NCBI GenBank assembly: GCA_026394595.1
Contig: JAPKXX010000040.1
Span: 1 to 55,388, forward strand
Direction: 5' to 3'
Source: Methanoregula sp.
Lineage (GTDB): Archaea; Halobacteriota; Methanomicrobia; Methanomicrobiales; Methanospirillaceae
Length of the DNA stretch: 55,388 nt
A program made the translations under genes and the position numbers. Positions 17,240 through 25,886 of the stretch are shown here, in pieces (position 1 is the first letter of the stretch; each line of letters opens with the position of its first letter). The notes under the pieces are model-generated. The model was not told the origin of the DNA and made no database searches. It saw only the letters and a list, made by a program, of their open reading frames with translations.

Positions 17240-18118
17240 TTACCGGTAAAATGGCTCGCGTCGCCTGATGGCCTCACGGAACAGCGCTTCGAGTTCCGCC
17301 CCCACTTTTCCCCTGATATCGACGTGGTTGTCCGTGCGCAGGAGGCAGGGTTTGAGTTTTCCGTCAGAGGTGACCCGCAACCGGTTGCAAAAGGCGCAGA
17401 ATTCGGTGTTGTGGAGGGGGCGGACAACCTCAACCTCTGCGCCGTCAAGGCAATATTTTTTCCGGTGATGCATCCGGCGCGTGAAAATGGTTTTTGAACG
17501 CTCTGCCAGATCGTGTTCGAGCCCCGTGAGATCGCCATGATAGGTGCAATCGTTGAACTGCATTAATTCGATCAGCTGGAGTATGAGGTTGCGGTTCCCT
17601 CTCACAAAGGCAAGAAAGTCATCCACTTCGGAATCGTTGATACCCCTGAGCACGACCATGTTCAGTTTGATGGGTGTTAGTCCGGCTTCGAGTGCGGCGG
17701 AGATACCGGAAAGGACCTCTCCGAGACGATCACTTCCAGAAATCCGTTTATACGTTAACGGATTCAGGCTGTCAAGGCTGACGTTTACCCGCGAAAGACC
17801 TGCCTCTTTGAGATCATCCGCCCGGTCTGCAAGCAGAATGCCGTTGGTTGTGAGAGATGCTTCCATGCTTTCTGGGACTGATGAGATAATATCTTCAAGA
17901 TCATCACGGAGGAGGGGCTCACCTCCGGTGAATTTCACATGTATTATGTTAAATTTCGATGCCACACGCAGTACTTCTGCTATCTCAGCAGCACTCATCG
18001 TATTGGCAGGAGTTCGTTCGCCTTCCGCATGGCAGTAAATACATGAAAGGTTACACTTTGGAGTAAGGCTGATGCGCAGGTTACTGACCGGCCGGTTATA
18101 TGGGTCTTTGAGGGTCAC
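17240..18118 (-). CDS. moaA: GTP 3',8-cyclase MoaA
   Basis: The 292-aa radical-SAM protein has the N-terminal cluster CNLSCIYC, FTGGEPLLRDDL and SLTTNG for SAM binding, and the C-terminal second cluster CAFCNRLRVTSDGKLKPC. MoaA converts GTP to 3',8-cH2GTP, the first step of molybdopterin; in methanogens the product is used as tungsten or molybdenum pterin of formylmethanofuran and formate dehydrogenases. The likely start is GTG at 18118. It is a little shorter than bacterial MoaA, as usual in archaea. It follows rlmE by 4 bp, forming an operon. Confidence 0.94.
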   Translation of the reverse strand: MTLKDPYNRPVSNLRISLTPKCNLSCIYCHAEGERTPANTMSAAEIAEVLRVASKFNIIHVKFTGGEPLLRDDLEDIISSVPESMEASLTTNGILLADRADDLKEAGLSRVNVSLDSLNPLTYKRISGSDRLGEVLSGISAALEAGLTPIKLNMVVLRGINDSEVDDFLAFVRGNRNLILQLIELMQFNDCTYHGDLTGLEHDLAERSKTIFTRRMHHRKKYCLDGAEVEVVRPLHNTEFCAFCNRLRVTSDGKLKPCLLRTDNHVDIRGKVGAELEALFREAIRRREPFYR

Positions 18119-18122
18119 GGGA

Positions 18123-18704
18123 TCAATCTACAAAATTTTTTGCGATGATATAGAGTTCGGTGCTTCCTCTCCGGGTTGCCTGTGTCACACAGGTTTTTAC
18201 AGAATGAAAATGTCGTTTTGTTTCGGTCAACAATTCGGGAAAATCCGTTCCCTGGAATGACTTTACCACAAAATTGCCCCCATGCTTCAGGACATTGCAG
18301 GCAAACCCAAGCGCTTCCTCTCCAAGAGCGATTGCCCGTGCCTGGTCATAGCTCCGCTGCCCGGAGAGTTTGGGAGAAGCATCGCTGATAATAACGTTCA
18401 CCATACCAAGTAGTGCCCTCGCCTGAACATACACATGAGGATCCGTCAGATCGCCTTCTATTGTCTCCACTCCTTCTATGGGCGGGATGGGTGAGAGATC
18501 GATACCGAGCACCCTGCCATCAGTCAGCGTCCGTACGACCTGCAGCCAGCTCCCTGGTGCGGCACCCAGATCAATGACATTATCTGACCGGTGGATCACA
18601 TCAAAGCGTTTCTGGATCTCGACAAGTTTGTACGCAGCCCGCGATCTATAGCCCTCGCTTTTTGCCTTCAGGTACACCTTATCGTGTCCCCACTGTGAGC
18701 CCAT
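18123..18704 (-). CDS. rlmE: 23S rRNA (uridine-2'-O)-methyltransferase RlmE (FtsJ/RrmJ)
   Basis: The 193-aa protein has the FtsJ features: SEGYRSRAAYKLVEIQKRF, the SAM motif VIDLGAAPGSWLQV, DLSPIPPIEGVETIEGD and SDASPKLSG, with the K-D-K-E catalytic tetrad (Lys in RAAYKL, Asp in SDASP, Lys in VVKSF and Glu in TELYII). RlmE methylates the ribose of U2552 in the A-loop of 23S rRNA. ATG 18704 is chosen because GAGGT lies eight bases upstream; a longer frame from 18743 lacks support. Confidence 0.93.
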   Translation of the reverse strand: MGSQWGHDKVYLKAKSEGYRSRAAYKLVEIQKRFDVIHRSDNVIDLGAAPGSWLQVVRTLTDGRVLGIDLSPIPPIEGVETIEGDLTDPHVYVQARALLGMVNVIISDASPKLSGQRSYDQARAIALGEEALGFACNVLKHGGNFVVKSFQGTDFPELLTETKRHFHSVKTCVTQATRRGSTELYIIAKNFVD

Positions 18705-18800
18705 TAAAGTTAACCTCGCAGGATTGCCGGGTTCAAACCCCAAAACTATAATTAAAGTATGATGATATATTGTATAAGACAGTATGTCAAGGGGTAAGCA

Positions 18801-19544
18801 ATGTTAAAAGCAACGATTGATGCAGATATTTTCAGGGAAGCCATAGATGCGATATCCGCACTTGTACCCGAGTGCCGGTTGCATACTGCGGATAGCGGTA
18901 TTTCCACCCGTGCCGTCGATACAGCGAATGTGGCAATGGTCTCGCTCGAGCTGAAAAAAGAGGCATTTGACTCATATAAAGCAACGAAGAGCCAGATTGG
19001 CGTTGACATCTCCAAGATGAAAAATATCTTCAACATGATGGGCAAGGGAGACCTTATCAGTCTTGAACTTCCTGAAAATGCCCAGAAAATACAGCTTAGC
19101 GTCCACGGGTACCATTATTCCATCACACTGCTCGATACAAATACGATAAGAAAAGATCCCAACCCCCCGTCTATCAACCTGCCGGGAAAACTCACTATCT
19201 CCGGAGATGATTTAAACAACGCAATCAAAGCAGCAGCGATCATCTCTGACAAGATTGCAATGGGAATAAATCCGAGTGACCAGACGTTCTTCATGATTGC
19301 TGAAGGCGATACGGATCACATCCGCCGTGAATTTGGAAAAGATGAATTGAAATCACTTTCCCCTGGCGAGGCACGGTCGCTCTTCTCCCTTGATTATTTA
19401 AAAGATATGGGAAGGGTGATGAGCAAGGCAGCCGAAGTTGAGGTATTTCTGGGTATCGATCATCCTGCACGTTTCTCGTTTGATATTGCAGGTGGCAAAG
19501 GGCATGTCGAATACCTGCTTGCCCCCCGTATCGAGGCTGATTGA
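18801..19544 (+). CDS. pcn: DNA polymerase sliding clamp (PCNA)
   Basis: The 247-aa protein is archaeal PCNA: MLKATIDADIFREAIDAISALV, the VSLELKKEAFDSY segment, the interdomain region near DPNPPSINLPGKLTI, and the C-terminal GKGHVEYLLAPRI. It forms a trimeric ring that holds DNA polymerase, FEN1, ligase and other partners on DNA. Its TGA overlaps the ATG of priL as TGATG, so the clamp and primase large subunit are translationally coupled. It starts divergently from rlmE with about 96 bp between. Confidence 0.96.
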   Translation: MLKATIDADIFREAIDAISALVPECRLHTADSGISTRAVDTANVAMVSLELKKEAFDSYKATKSQIGVDISKMKNIFNMMGKGDLISLELPENAQKIQLSVHGYHYSITLLDTNTIRKDPNPPSINLPGKLTISGDDLNNAIKAAAIISDKIAMGINPSDQTFFMIAEGDTDHIRREFGKDELKSLSPGEARSLFSLDYLKDMGRVMSKAAEVEVFLGIDHPARFSFDIAGGKGHVEYLLAPRIEAD

Positions 19545-20599
19545 TGGAGTATACTCCATCGATCAAGGAACTCTCCAATTTCCCGTTTTTAAAAAATTCA
19601 AAGGATTATATCCGGACCAGGTATTCTTCACTTGATTCCCTCCTTGCAGGAGAGCATGGTGAGAAGCTGATCCATCATGCCCTGAACCGGATCAGGGATG
19701 CACTATCCGCACAACGCACAACTGACAAAACAGAAGTGGGTAATCCCGAAGAGTTGCTTGCATCCTATGCGCTTGCCCGGGTGGTTATTTCTTGTCTCAA
19801 CGATAAACAGCTCATCGACCGGTTGACGCGGTACGAGGCGGAACGGGCGTACCGCGCCATGGTAAATGAGGAGCAGTGGAACGAGAATTTCCGGCTGGAA
19901 GATGCGGGATACAGCCGTCTCTGCGTCTCGGTGGCAACTGAGATGGGAATCGCCGTCGACCAGGATAGTATGTCGCTTGTCGATTATGTTGAACTCGTCG
20001 CTCCGATTCGCGAAGATCGGTTCAGGCTGGTAAACCGGGTTGTTACCAAAGGTCGGGTGAAGGTCAATAACGATGAAGTATACGAGCTCCTGCGTGAGCG
20101 GATCCGGGTGCTCCTGCGCCGTGACCTTCCGGTAAAGGTGCCTTCATCTGTCTGCGAGCAGCTTGCACCTCGCCTCGCTGAGCTCCAGAAAGTCTATCAG
20201 GAGCAGATGTTGCGTCAGTTCGGGGCAATTGAAGAGAGCGCGTTTCCTCCCTGCATCCAGGCCCTGATAAAGGCTATTACATCTGGTGCAAATATAACAC
20301 ATCCAGGGCGTTTTTCCCTCACGTCATTTCTTCACAATATCGGAATGGAAAAGACACAGATTTCCGGACTGTTTGCCCGTGCACCTGATTTCGATCCGGA
20401 AAAAACCATGTACCAGGTGGGGCACATCACAGGCAGCGGCGGAACGGAATACACTGCACCGGCGTGTGCAGCTATGCGCACCACAGGGTTATGTATCCGT
20501 CCGGATCTCCTCTGTGAAAAAATCAACCACCCGCTCAATTATTATAAAGTGAAAAAGAAGAAAATGGTTGGACCGGGACACGGGGAAACAGGTGAGTGA
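19544..20599 (+). CDS. priL: DNA primase large subunit PriL
   Basis: The 351-aa protein is the iron-sulfur, non-catalytic primase subunit. The C-terminal domain carries the expected cysteines: FPPCIQALI (about residue 237), PACAAMRTTGLCI and LLCEKINHPLNYY, which would hold one [4Fe-4S] cluster, and the basic ending KVKKKK. It works with PriS, encoded elsewhere, to start DNA synthesis. The start ATG overlaps the pcn stop. The N-terminal half is mostly helical, as in the family. Confidence 0.94.
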   Translation: MEYTPSIKELSNFPFLKNSKDYIRTRYSSLDSLLAGEHGEKLIHHALNRIRDALSAQRTTDKTEVGNPEELLASYALARVVISCLNDKQLIDRLTRYEAERAYRAMVNEEQWNENFRLEDAGYSRLCVSVATEMGIAVDQDSMSLVDYVELVAPIREDRFRLVNRVVTKGRVKVNNDEVYELLRERIRVLLRRDLPVKVPSSVCEQLAPRLAELQKVYQEQMLRQFGAIEESAFPPCIQALIKAITSGANITHPGRFSLTSFLHNIGMEKTQISGLFARAPDFDPEKTMYQVGHITGSGGTEYTAPACAAMRTTGLCIRPDLLCEKINHPLNYYKVKKKKMVGPGHGETGE

Positions 20600-20611
20600 T
20601 GATCACGGGGT

Positions 20612-20788
20612 CTACGCGATCTGCTTGTTGACCAGGTAACCCGCCCCTGAAAGGGAAATTATGAAAATGGTGACAGCAGTCAGGTATGCGATACCGGCAT
20701 CCATGACCATTGGGAGCAGGGCAAGAAGGATGACCAAAATAAAAAAATTGATCACGCTGATGATCACGTCGAGAAGTCGTGCATCCAT
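20612..20788 (-). CDS. Small two-helix membrane protein (58 aa)
   Basis: This short minus-strand gene encodes 58 residues with two transmembrane helices (about 8-27 and 33-51) joined by MVMDAGIAY, with the C-terminus LVNKQIA. Coding quality is good despite the small size. It converges on priL with 12 bp between stops and is divergent from the ThiN-family gene. The family is not known to me; small proteins of this shape are common in Methanomicrobiales. Confidence 0.65.
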   Translation of the reverse strand: MDARLLDVIISVINFFILVILLALLPMVMDAGIAYLTAVTIFIISLSGAGYLVNKQIA

Positions 20789-20909
20789 ATTCTATCATTT
20801 TTGCCTGTAACATTAAATCAGTATCCACATTATTATGTATTTCATATCTTTCAGTGTCCAGGATCACGGTGCCTGAAATGACAATGACCTCCTTCTTGCA
20901 TAAAACCAC

Positions 20910-21491
20910 ATGTTTATCTGGCGGCATGAGATACTCCTTGGTGACATGACTCCCCCGGCACAGGAGCGCCGTGACGTCATTCTGCGGCTCACTGAAGCGG
21001 CAACTCTTCTCGGGAGTTCCATGGATGTCCGGCTGATCCCCGGAGCGGGAACTAACCTCGTGTATGCAATCCGGGGTGCCCGGGACGGAAAAGATGTTGC
21101 TGGAATAGAAGGGGGAATTGTTACAAAAAGGGGGAAGGTCCAACTGGCAGGGTCCTGTCTATTCGATTCGGGCGGCGACGCTTCACCGATTGTGTTAACT
21201 GCCATGAAGTTTGATCCGGCGATGCGCAGCGCGTCAGCAATCCGGTTCAGCAGCGAAGCCCTTGGCATACTCGACGATATGTTCATCGAGTGCCGCGAAC
21301 TTGACCGTACAAACCAACCACCGGGTATCAGCACTATGGAATGGGGAATTGCATCCTGCTGTTCCGACGGTGTGCCGGAGGTAATCTTCGATCGCGGGAC
21401 AGCACACCATGAAGGGTTGATCCGTCTGATAGGTGAGAACCCGGTTGAAGTCGCCAACAACATTATTATCTTGTCGAATCGCATACAATAG
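20910..21491 (+). CDS. Stand-alone ThiN-domain protein (thiamine-phosphate synthase family)
   Basis: The 193-aa protein matches the ThiN domain: GAGTNLVYAIRGARDGKDVAGIEGGIV, then IVLTAMKFDPAMRSASAIRFS and the GISTMEWGI and PEVIFDRG motifs. In archaea ThiN is usually fused to ThiD (as ThiDN) or to a helix-turn-helix (ThiR regulator). Here no ThiD is present and only a short helical segment precedes the domain, so it is either a separate thiamine-phosphate synthase or a ligand-sensing module. The start could also be ATG 20946, which would shorten it by 12 residues. Confidence 0.8.
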   Translation: MFIWRHEILLGDMTPPAQERRDVILRLTEAATLLGSSMDVRLIPGAGTNLVYAIRGARDGKDVAGIEGGIVTKRGKVQLAGSCLFDSGGDASPIVLTAMKFDPAMRSASAIRFSSEALGILDDMFIECRELDRTNQPPGISTMEWGIASCCSDGVPEVIFDRGTAHHEGLIRLIGENPVEVANNIIILSNRIQ

Positions 21492-21512
21492 AGAGAAATC
21501 TGAGGAATACCC

Positions 21513-21704
21513 ATGGGCATCAAGCCGTCCTATATCAAGACGCTGGGTCTCGAATTGCTCGCAAAAAACCGCGAGAAATTCACCAGCAATTACGATGAGA
21601 ATAAACAGGCAATGACAGGTCTTGCCTTGATCGATAGCAAACGTGTACGGAACCGCGTTGCGGGTTTTATCACAAGAAAAATAAATACCAAGAGACACCA
21701 ATAA
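21513..21704 (+). CDS. rps17e: 30S ribosomal protein S17e
   Basis: The 63-aa protein starts MGIKPSYIKTLGLELLAKN and ends with the conserved SKRVRNRVAGFITRKI, as in archaeal and eukaryotic S17e. GAGGAATACCC precedes the ATG. It is followed 7 bp later by dapA, so ribosomal and lysine genes are in one transcript; a link of S17e with amino-acid genes is seen in several methanogens. Confidence 0.95.
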   Translation: MGIKPSYIKTLGLELLAKNREKFTSNYDENKQAMTGLALIDSKRVRNRVAGFITRKINTKRHQ

Positions 21705-21711
21705 AAGCTTT

Positions 21712-22683
21712 ATGTTTGCAGGTGTCCTTCCAGCAATCATTACCCCTTTTAAAAGAAACTCCAGAATGGACCTTGACACACAGGGTCTTGTACGCAATCT
21801 CGGGTTTCTTCTTTCTCAGGGCATACATGGGGTTGTGCCCTGCGGGTCGACCGGTGAATCAGCCACGCTTACGTTCGAAGAACATGAGCAGGTTATCGAG
21901 CTTACGGTTGACAAGGTAAATGGTAAGGTGCCCGTATTTGCCGGCACCGGTTCCAACAATACTGCTGAGGCAGTTCGGTTGACGAAGGCGGCAAAGGACA
22001 CCGGTGCGGACGGCGTACTTGTCATAAGTCCGTATTATAATAAACCCAACCGTTCAGGACTCATCAAGCATTACACGAAGCTTGCCGATCTTGATATCCC
22101 TGTGATCATGTACAATGTTCCGGGCAGGACCGGCCAAAACCTTGAGCCTGATCTTGTGGCAGAACTGGCCAAGCACCCCAACATCATCGGCATAAAGGAA
22201 GCGAGTGGGAATATCAGCCAGATCTCAAGGATTATTGAAGAGACGCAGGACGAGGATTTCGCCGTCATCTCCGGTGATGACAACATGACGCTGCCGATCA
22301 TGGCGCTGGGCGGAACCGGCGTCATCTCCGTTGCCGCAAATGTTGATCCAAAGCGCATGGTTGACATGTGCGAAGCGATGAAGAAAGGTGACCTGAAAAA
22401 GGCGCTCGCACTTCACTACGCTCTCTCGCCATTATTAAGGGCGATGTTTATTGACACGAATCCGATCCCGGTGAAGAAGGCAGTTGAGCTGATGGGTATG
22501 GCGGGAGGTCCTGTCCGGCTCCCGCTTGATGATCTTGACGAAAAGAAGACCGAGCAGCTGAAAAAAGTACTTGCCACTGTTCCGAAAAAGGGTACAGCCA
22601 TGCGTGCAATCCCAAAAAAACAGAACACGGAGGCAAGAATAATTAAGAAACCGAAAAAAGCAGTCAAGCGGCGGACCCGGTGA
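21712..22683 (+). CDS. dapA: 4-hydroxy-tetrahydrodipicolinate synthase DapA with basic C-terminal tail
   Basis: The 323-aa protein condenses pyruvate with aspartate semialdehyde, the first committed step to lysine. It shows PCGSTGES, the Tyr in MYNVPGRTGQN and the Schiff-base Lys in GIKEASGN. The barrel ends near residue 291, the usual family length. A further 30 residues rich in Lys and Arg (GTAMRAIPKK, then RIIKKPKKAVKRRTR) are appended and are not a normal part of the enzyme. The gene is 7 bp after rps17e and 8 bp before dapB. Confidence 0.95.
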   Translation: MFAGVLPAIITPFKRNSRMDLDTQGLVRNLGFLLSQGIHGVVPCGSTGESATLTFEEHEQVIELTVDKVNGKVPVFAGTGSNNTAEAVRLTKAAKDTGADGVLVISPYYNKPNRSGLIKHYTKLADLDIPVIMYNVPGRTGQNLEPDLVAELAKHPNIIGIKEASGNISQISRIIEETQDEDFAVISGDDNMTLPIMALGGTGVISVAANVDPKRMVDMCEAMKKGDLKKALALHYALSPLLRAMFIDTNPIPVKKAVELMGMAGGPVRLPLDDLDEKKTEQLKKVLATVPKKGTAMRAIPKKQNTEARIIKKPKKAVKRRTR

Positions 22684-22691
22684 CCTGACCC

Positions 22692-23459
22692 ATGATCAAG
22701 GTTGTTGTTTGTGGCGCCTCCGGCCGCATGGGCCAGACGGTTGGTCGGATGGTACATGAGTCATCGGACCTGAAGATCGTTGGCGGTGTGGATCTCAAAG
22801 GTGGGACCTTTTTTAACGAAGAACAGGTTGCCTCAAAGGATATCGACCAGTTACTGGAGAAAAAAAAACCCGATATCCTGATAGATTTCACGGTTGCAGG
22901 GGCGGCAGTTGAGAACGTAAAGGCAGCAGCGCGGCACAACGTTGCCCTTGTTGTCGGCACAACCGGCTTTACCATGGAACAACGCAAGGTCATGGCCGAT
23001 GCGGTTGCAGGGCACTCTCCGGCGGTCATCTCAAGCAACTTTTCTGTCGGGGTCAATATCTTCTGGCAGGTCCTGCGTGACGCGGCAAAGCTCCTGAAAG
23101 ACTATGACATCGAGGTAATTGAAGGACATCACCGGAACAAGAAGGATGCGCCAAGCGGTACCGCAAAGACCATTCTCCAGATCCTTGATGAGGAGACCGG
23201 CACACGGCAGAAGATGTATGGCAGGGAGGGAATAACGGAGCGCAAAAACGAGATCGGTGTCCATGTCATACGTGGCGGAGATATCGTCGGAGACCATGCA
23301 GTGCTCTTCTCCAAAAACTTCGAGACGATCACGCTCTCCCATCGCGCCTACGACCGTGCGGTTTTTGCAAGCGGTGCGTTGATCGCTACACGCTGGGTAG
23401 TGGGAAAGAAACCGGGGATTTACGGAATGAATGATGTTCTTAATCTGTCGAAGAAATAA
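22692..23459 (+). CDS. dapB: 4-hydroxy-tetrahydrodipicolinate reductase DapB
   Basis: The 255-aa protein has the N-terminal nucleotide motif VVVCGASGRMGQTVGRMV, the VVGTTGFT loop and the catalytic signature EGHHRNKKDAPSGTA. It reduces the DapA product with NAD(P)H. GGTGA lies eight bases before the start. It is the third gene of rps17e-dapA-dapB, and the ferredoxin pair follows after 65 bp. Length is normal. Confidence 0.96.
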   Translation: MIKVVVCGASGRMGQTVGRMVHESSDLKIVGGVDLKGGTFFNEEQVASKDIDQLLEKKKPDILIDFTVAGAAVENVKAAARHNVALVVGTTGFTMEQRKVMADAVAGHSPAVISSNFSVGVNIFWQVLRDAAKLLKDYDIEVIEGHHRNKKDAPSGTAKTILQILDEETGTRQKMYGREGITERKNEIGVHVIRGGDIVGDHAVLFSKNFETITLSHRAYDRAVFASGALIATRWVVGKKPGIYGMNDVLNLSKK

Positions 23460-23524
23460 TCGTCATGCAATATCGAAACCCTTTTTTTCTATTTTGTAAA
23501 ATATATATGCTGGAGTGAACATTT

Positions 23525-23698
23525 TTTGTTGCAGTCATTGACAGGGAGAAATGCACAGGTTGTGAAACCTGCGTCAATGAATGTCCGGCTTCGGCAATTT
23601 CCGTTGATAATGAAAAAGCAAAAGTTGACAATGACATGTGCGTAGATTGCCAGACCTGTGTCGATATCTGCCCATCAGAAGCTATTATCGTGGAGTGA
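23525..23698 (+). CDS. 2[4Fe-4S] ferredoxin, copy 1, with TTT at the start position
   Basis: The frame encodes a classic 56-57-residue ferredoxin with CTGCETCVNECP and CVDCQTCVDICP, each binding one [4Fe-4S] cluster. It is an exact 180-bp tandem duplicate partner of the next gene. GGAGTG (23512-23517) is followed seven bases later by TTT, where copy 2 has TTG; there is no ATG, GTG or TTG in frame before the first cysteine. Either the start was lost by one base change, translation begins at an unusual codon, or the base is an error. The AT-rich AAAATATATATG just upstream is a likely TATA box. Confidence 0.7.
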   Translation, partial: FVAVIDREKCTGCETCVNECPASAISVDNEKAKVDNDMCVDCQTCVDICPSEAIIVE

Positions 23699-23704
23699 AT
23701 AATT

Positions 23705-23878
23705 TTGGTCGCCGTTATTGACAAGGAGAAATGCACAGGTTGTGAAACCTGCGTTAATGAGTGTCCCGCATCCGCAATTTCAATTGAGAACGAGAAGGCA
23801 AAAGTTGACAATGACATGTGCGTAGATTGCCAGACCTGTGTCGATATCTGCCCGTCAGAAGCTATTCACATGGAATAA
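23705..23878 (+). CDS. 2[4Fe-4S] ferredoxin, copy 2
   Basis: The 57-aa protein (TTG start) has two CxxCxxCxxxCP motifs, CTGCETCVNECP and CVDCQTCVDICP. It is a soluble low-potential electron carrier for methanogen oxidoreductases. GGAGTG, which includes the last codons and stop of copy 1, lies seven bases before the TTG, so the two copies overlap in their translation signals. Protein identity with copy 1 is very high; differences cluster in the first residues, the middle (VDNEKAK versus IENEKAK) and the last few residues. Confidence 0.92.
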   Translation: MVAVIDKEKCTGCETCVNECPASAISIENEKAKVDNDMCVDCQTCVDICPSEAIHME

Positions 23879-24455
23879 AAAATACTGGTGATTAAAATCC
23901 TTTTTTTAAAAAAACATCCCAATCTTTTAAATCTCTTAAAAAAAGCTCTGTGTAAAACCTCATCTCTCTCGTCCTTTCCCCCAACGTGTCCCTGGAATAT
24001 TGCATTGTGGGGGACGCGGTATGGAATGCGGAGGTGAAGGAAGTCGAAGATATTCTTACAAATATCTTCTCAAGCCTGCACTTCACATCATGAACGGCAG
24101 ACAGGTCGAAACCTTTATTCAAAGGTCCCTCCAATCGCTCGTCGCCTTCAGCAACAATTGATCCCGCGAAGAGCGTTATGATTAATTTTACTGAGCATTT
24201 CAACATATCCAAAAAAGGATGATGCAAAGGCGATGCATTTCCGTGAATCGGTTGATATTGTATAATCGTTGCAAGTCGAGGGCGCGATTTTAAAATAACA
24301 TAGTTATGGTACAGGATTATTGGTGTTGGATCCTGCAATCAAAAAACAACGTTTTTATTATCAGAGGGGAAAAGGAAAGTTTGCATCTTAACCAAACTCA
24401 TTTGCAGTATGGAAACCATTGACAACAGCAACAGCAAGCAGGACTTGGAATATCT
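23879..24455. other. Long intergenic region with possible gene remnants
   Basis: No intact gene is supported. On the plus strand a short frame at about 23985-24091 reads like a real C-terminus (SLEYCIVGDAVWNAEVKEV, then EDILTNIFSSL), with a stop at TGA; a second frame beginning at the overlapping ATG (about 24090-24161) reads MNGRQVETFIQRSLQSLVAF. Together they may be the debris of one gene. The opposing minus-strand frame (23892-24338) has unlikely composition. The final 100 bp is AT-rich and probably holds the asd promoter. Confidence 0.35.
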
Positions 24456-25472
24456 ATGATTAATGTAGGTGTGCTCGGTGCGACGGGCGCGGTGGGTCAG
24501 CGTTTTGTTGAGATTTTGGCAGACCATCCTTGGTTCAATCTGGAGACGCTAGCAGCTTCCGATCGTAGTGCGGGAAAACCCTATGGGAATGTCGTGAACT
24601 GGCGCCTCGATTCACCCTTTCCGGAAAAAATCTCCAAAGTCAAAGTATGCCCAACATCTCCAAAAAGCATGAAGGACGTGGATCTTGTTTTCTCCGCACT
24701 GCCCGCGGAGATTGCCACAGATGTTGAGACTGAATTTGCCGACGCCGGTATTGCTGTCTGCAGTAATGCCAGTTCCCACAGGATGGAACCGGATATCCCA
24801 CTGGTGGTTCCGGAAGTAAATCCTGATCATCTCGGGCTGATCGATGTCCAGCGGGATAAGGGGCGCGATGGATTTATCGTCACTAACCCGAATTGTTCAA
24901 CCATCGTGATGGTGATGGCATTAGCCCCGCTGCGGTCGTTTCAGTTCTCCGATATCAGGGTGGCAACAATGCAGGCAATATCGGGAGCGGGGTTTGCCGG
25001 TGTCGCAGCGATGGCGATCTATGATAACGTGATTCCTTATATCGGCAAAGAAGAGGAAAAGATGGAGATCGAGTCCCTGAAAATTATGGGTACCCTGAAG
25101 GGAAAAAAAGTGGTCAATGCACCGTTTTCTGTCAGCGCCAGCTGCCACCGTGTTCCGGTTATTGATGGCCATACGATGGCAATCTGGGTTGATATCAAGA
25201 AGCCTGTGGAGGAGTTAAAAAAGGCATACCGTACCTACAAACCCCCGATCAAAGGTCTTCCTACCCAGCCTGAGAAATCCGTGCTCCTGATGGATGATAA
25301 TGACCGCCCGCAGCCCCGTCTTGATCGTATGCGTGGGAAAGGGATGACTGTGTCAGTCGGAAGGGTGCGTGAAGGTATCCGGTTTATCGCAATGGGGCAC
25401 AATACCATACGTGGCGCAGCCGGTGCGAGCGTCCTGAATGCTGAACTGATCCACAAGAAGAAGTATCTTTAA
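24456..25472 (+). CDS. asd: Aspartate-semialdehyde dehydrogenase
   Basis: The 338-aa protein has the NADP motif [18 protein letters not shown], the catalytic Cys147 in TNPNCSTIV, and the archaeal/fungal-type sequence [17 protein letters not shown] with [10 protein letters not shown] near the active site. It makes aspartate semialdehyde from aspartyl phosphate for lysine, threonine and methionine. It belongs with dapA and dapB but is separated by the ferredoxins and a 577-bp gap, so it probably has its own promoter. Aspartokinase is not in the window. Confidence 0.96.
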   Translation: MINVGVLGATGAVGQRFVEILADHPWFNLETLAASDRSAGKPYGNVVNWRLDSPFPEKISKVKVCPTSPKSMKDVDLVFSALPAEIATDVETEFADAGIAVCSNASSHRMEPDIPLVVPEVNPDHLGLIDVQRDKGRDGFIVTNPNCSTIVMVMALAPLRSFQFSDIRVATMQAISGAGFAGVAAMAIYDNVIPYIGKEEEKMEIESLKIMGTLKGKKVVNAPFSVSASCHRVPVIDGHTMAIWVDIKKPVEELKKAYRTYKPPIKGLPTQPEKSVLLMDDNDRPQPRLDRMRGKGMTVSVGRVREGIRFIAMGHNTIRGAAGASVLNAELIHKKKYL

Positions 25473-25495
25473 ACCAAATCGAGCGAGGTGAACCT

Positions 25496-25774
25496 ATGGA
25501 ACTAAAAGAAAATACAGTGTTCGTTGGAAACAAACCAGTCATGAACTATGTACTTGCAGTGGTGACACAGTTTAACAATGGTGCAGACCAGGTTGCGATC
25601 AAGGCACGGGGGAAGGCAATCTCGCGTGCAGTGGACACCGCAGAGATCGCATTGAACCGTTTTCTCGAGGGGGTAACGAAAAAGGAGATCCTGATTTCAA
25701 CCGAGATTATCGATACTGATTCCGGCAAGACCAATGTTTCAAGCATCGAGATCGTGCTTGCCAATACCAAATAA
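25496..25774 (+). CDS. alba: DNA/RNA-binding protein Alba
   Basis: The 92-aa protein shows [46 protein letters not shown], compared here only to the family pattern, with the usual conserved Lys-Pro and the basic beta-hairpin. Alba dimers coat DNA and RNA in archaea, affecting chromatin packing. GAGGTGAACCT lies directly before the ATG. It follows asd by 23 bp and may share its transcript. Confidence 0.95.
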   Translation: MELKENTVFVGNKPVMNYVLAVVTQFNNGADQVAIKARGKAISRAVDTAEIALNRFLEGVTKKEILISTEIIDTDSGKTNVSSIEIVLANTK

Positions 25775-25886
25775 TAGCCTTTTCCTCCCACCATCAGCCT
25801 TCGTTCTGTATTTTGGGTGTGGTACAGGCGTTTTTTTTAAAAAAAGCAGAAAGAGTTTATAGGTAACAACACAGATGCATTAGGAC

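Noticed and set aside
23440-23817. Minus-strand frame with internal sequence repeats
   Set aside because: The repetition simply mirrors the two tandem ferredoxin genes on the plus strand.
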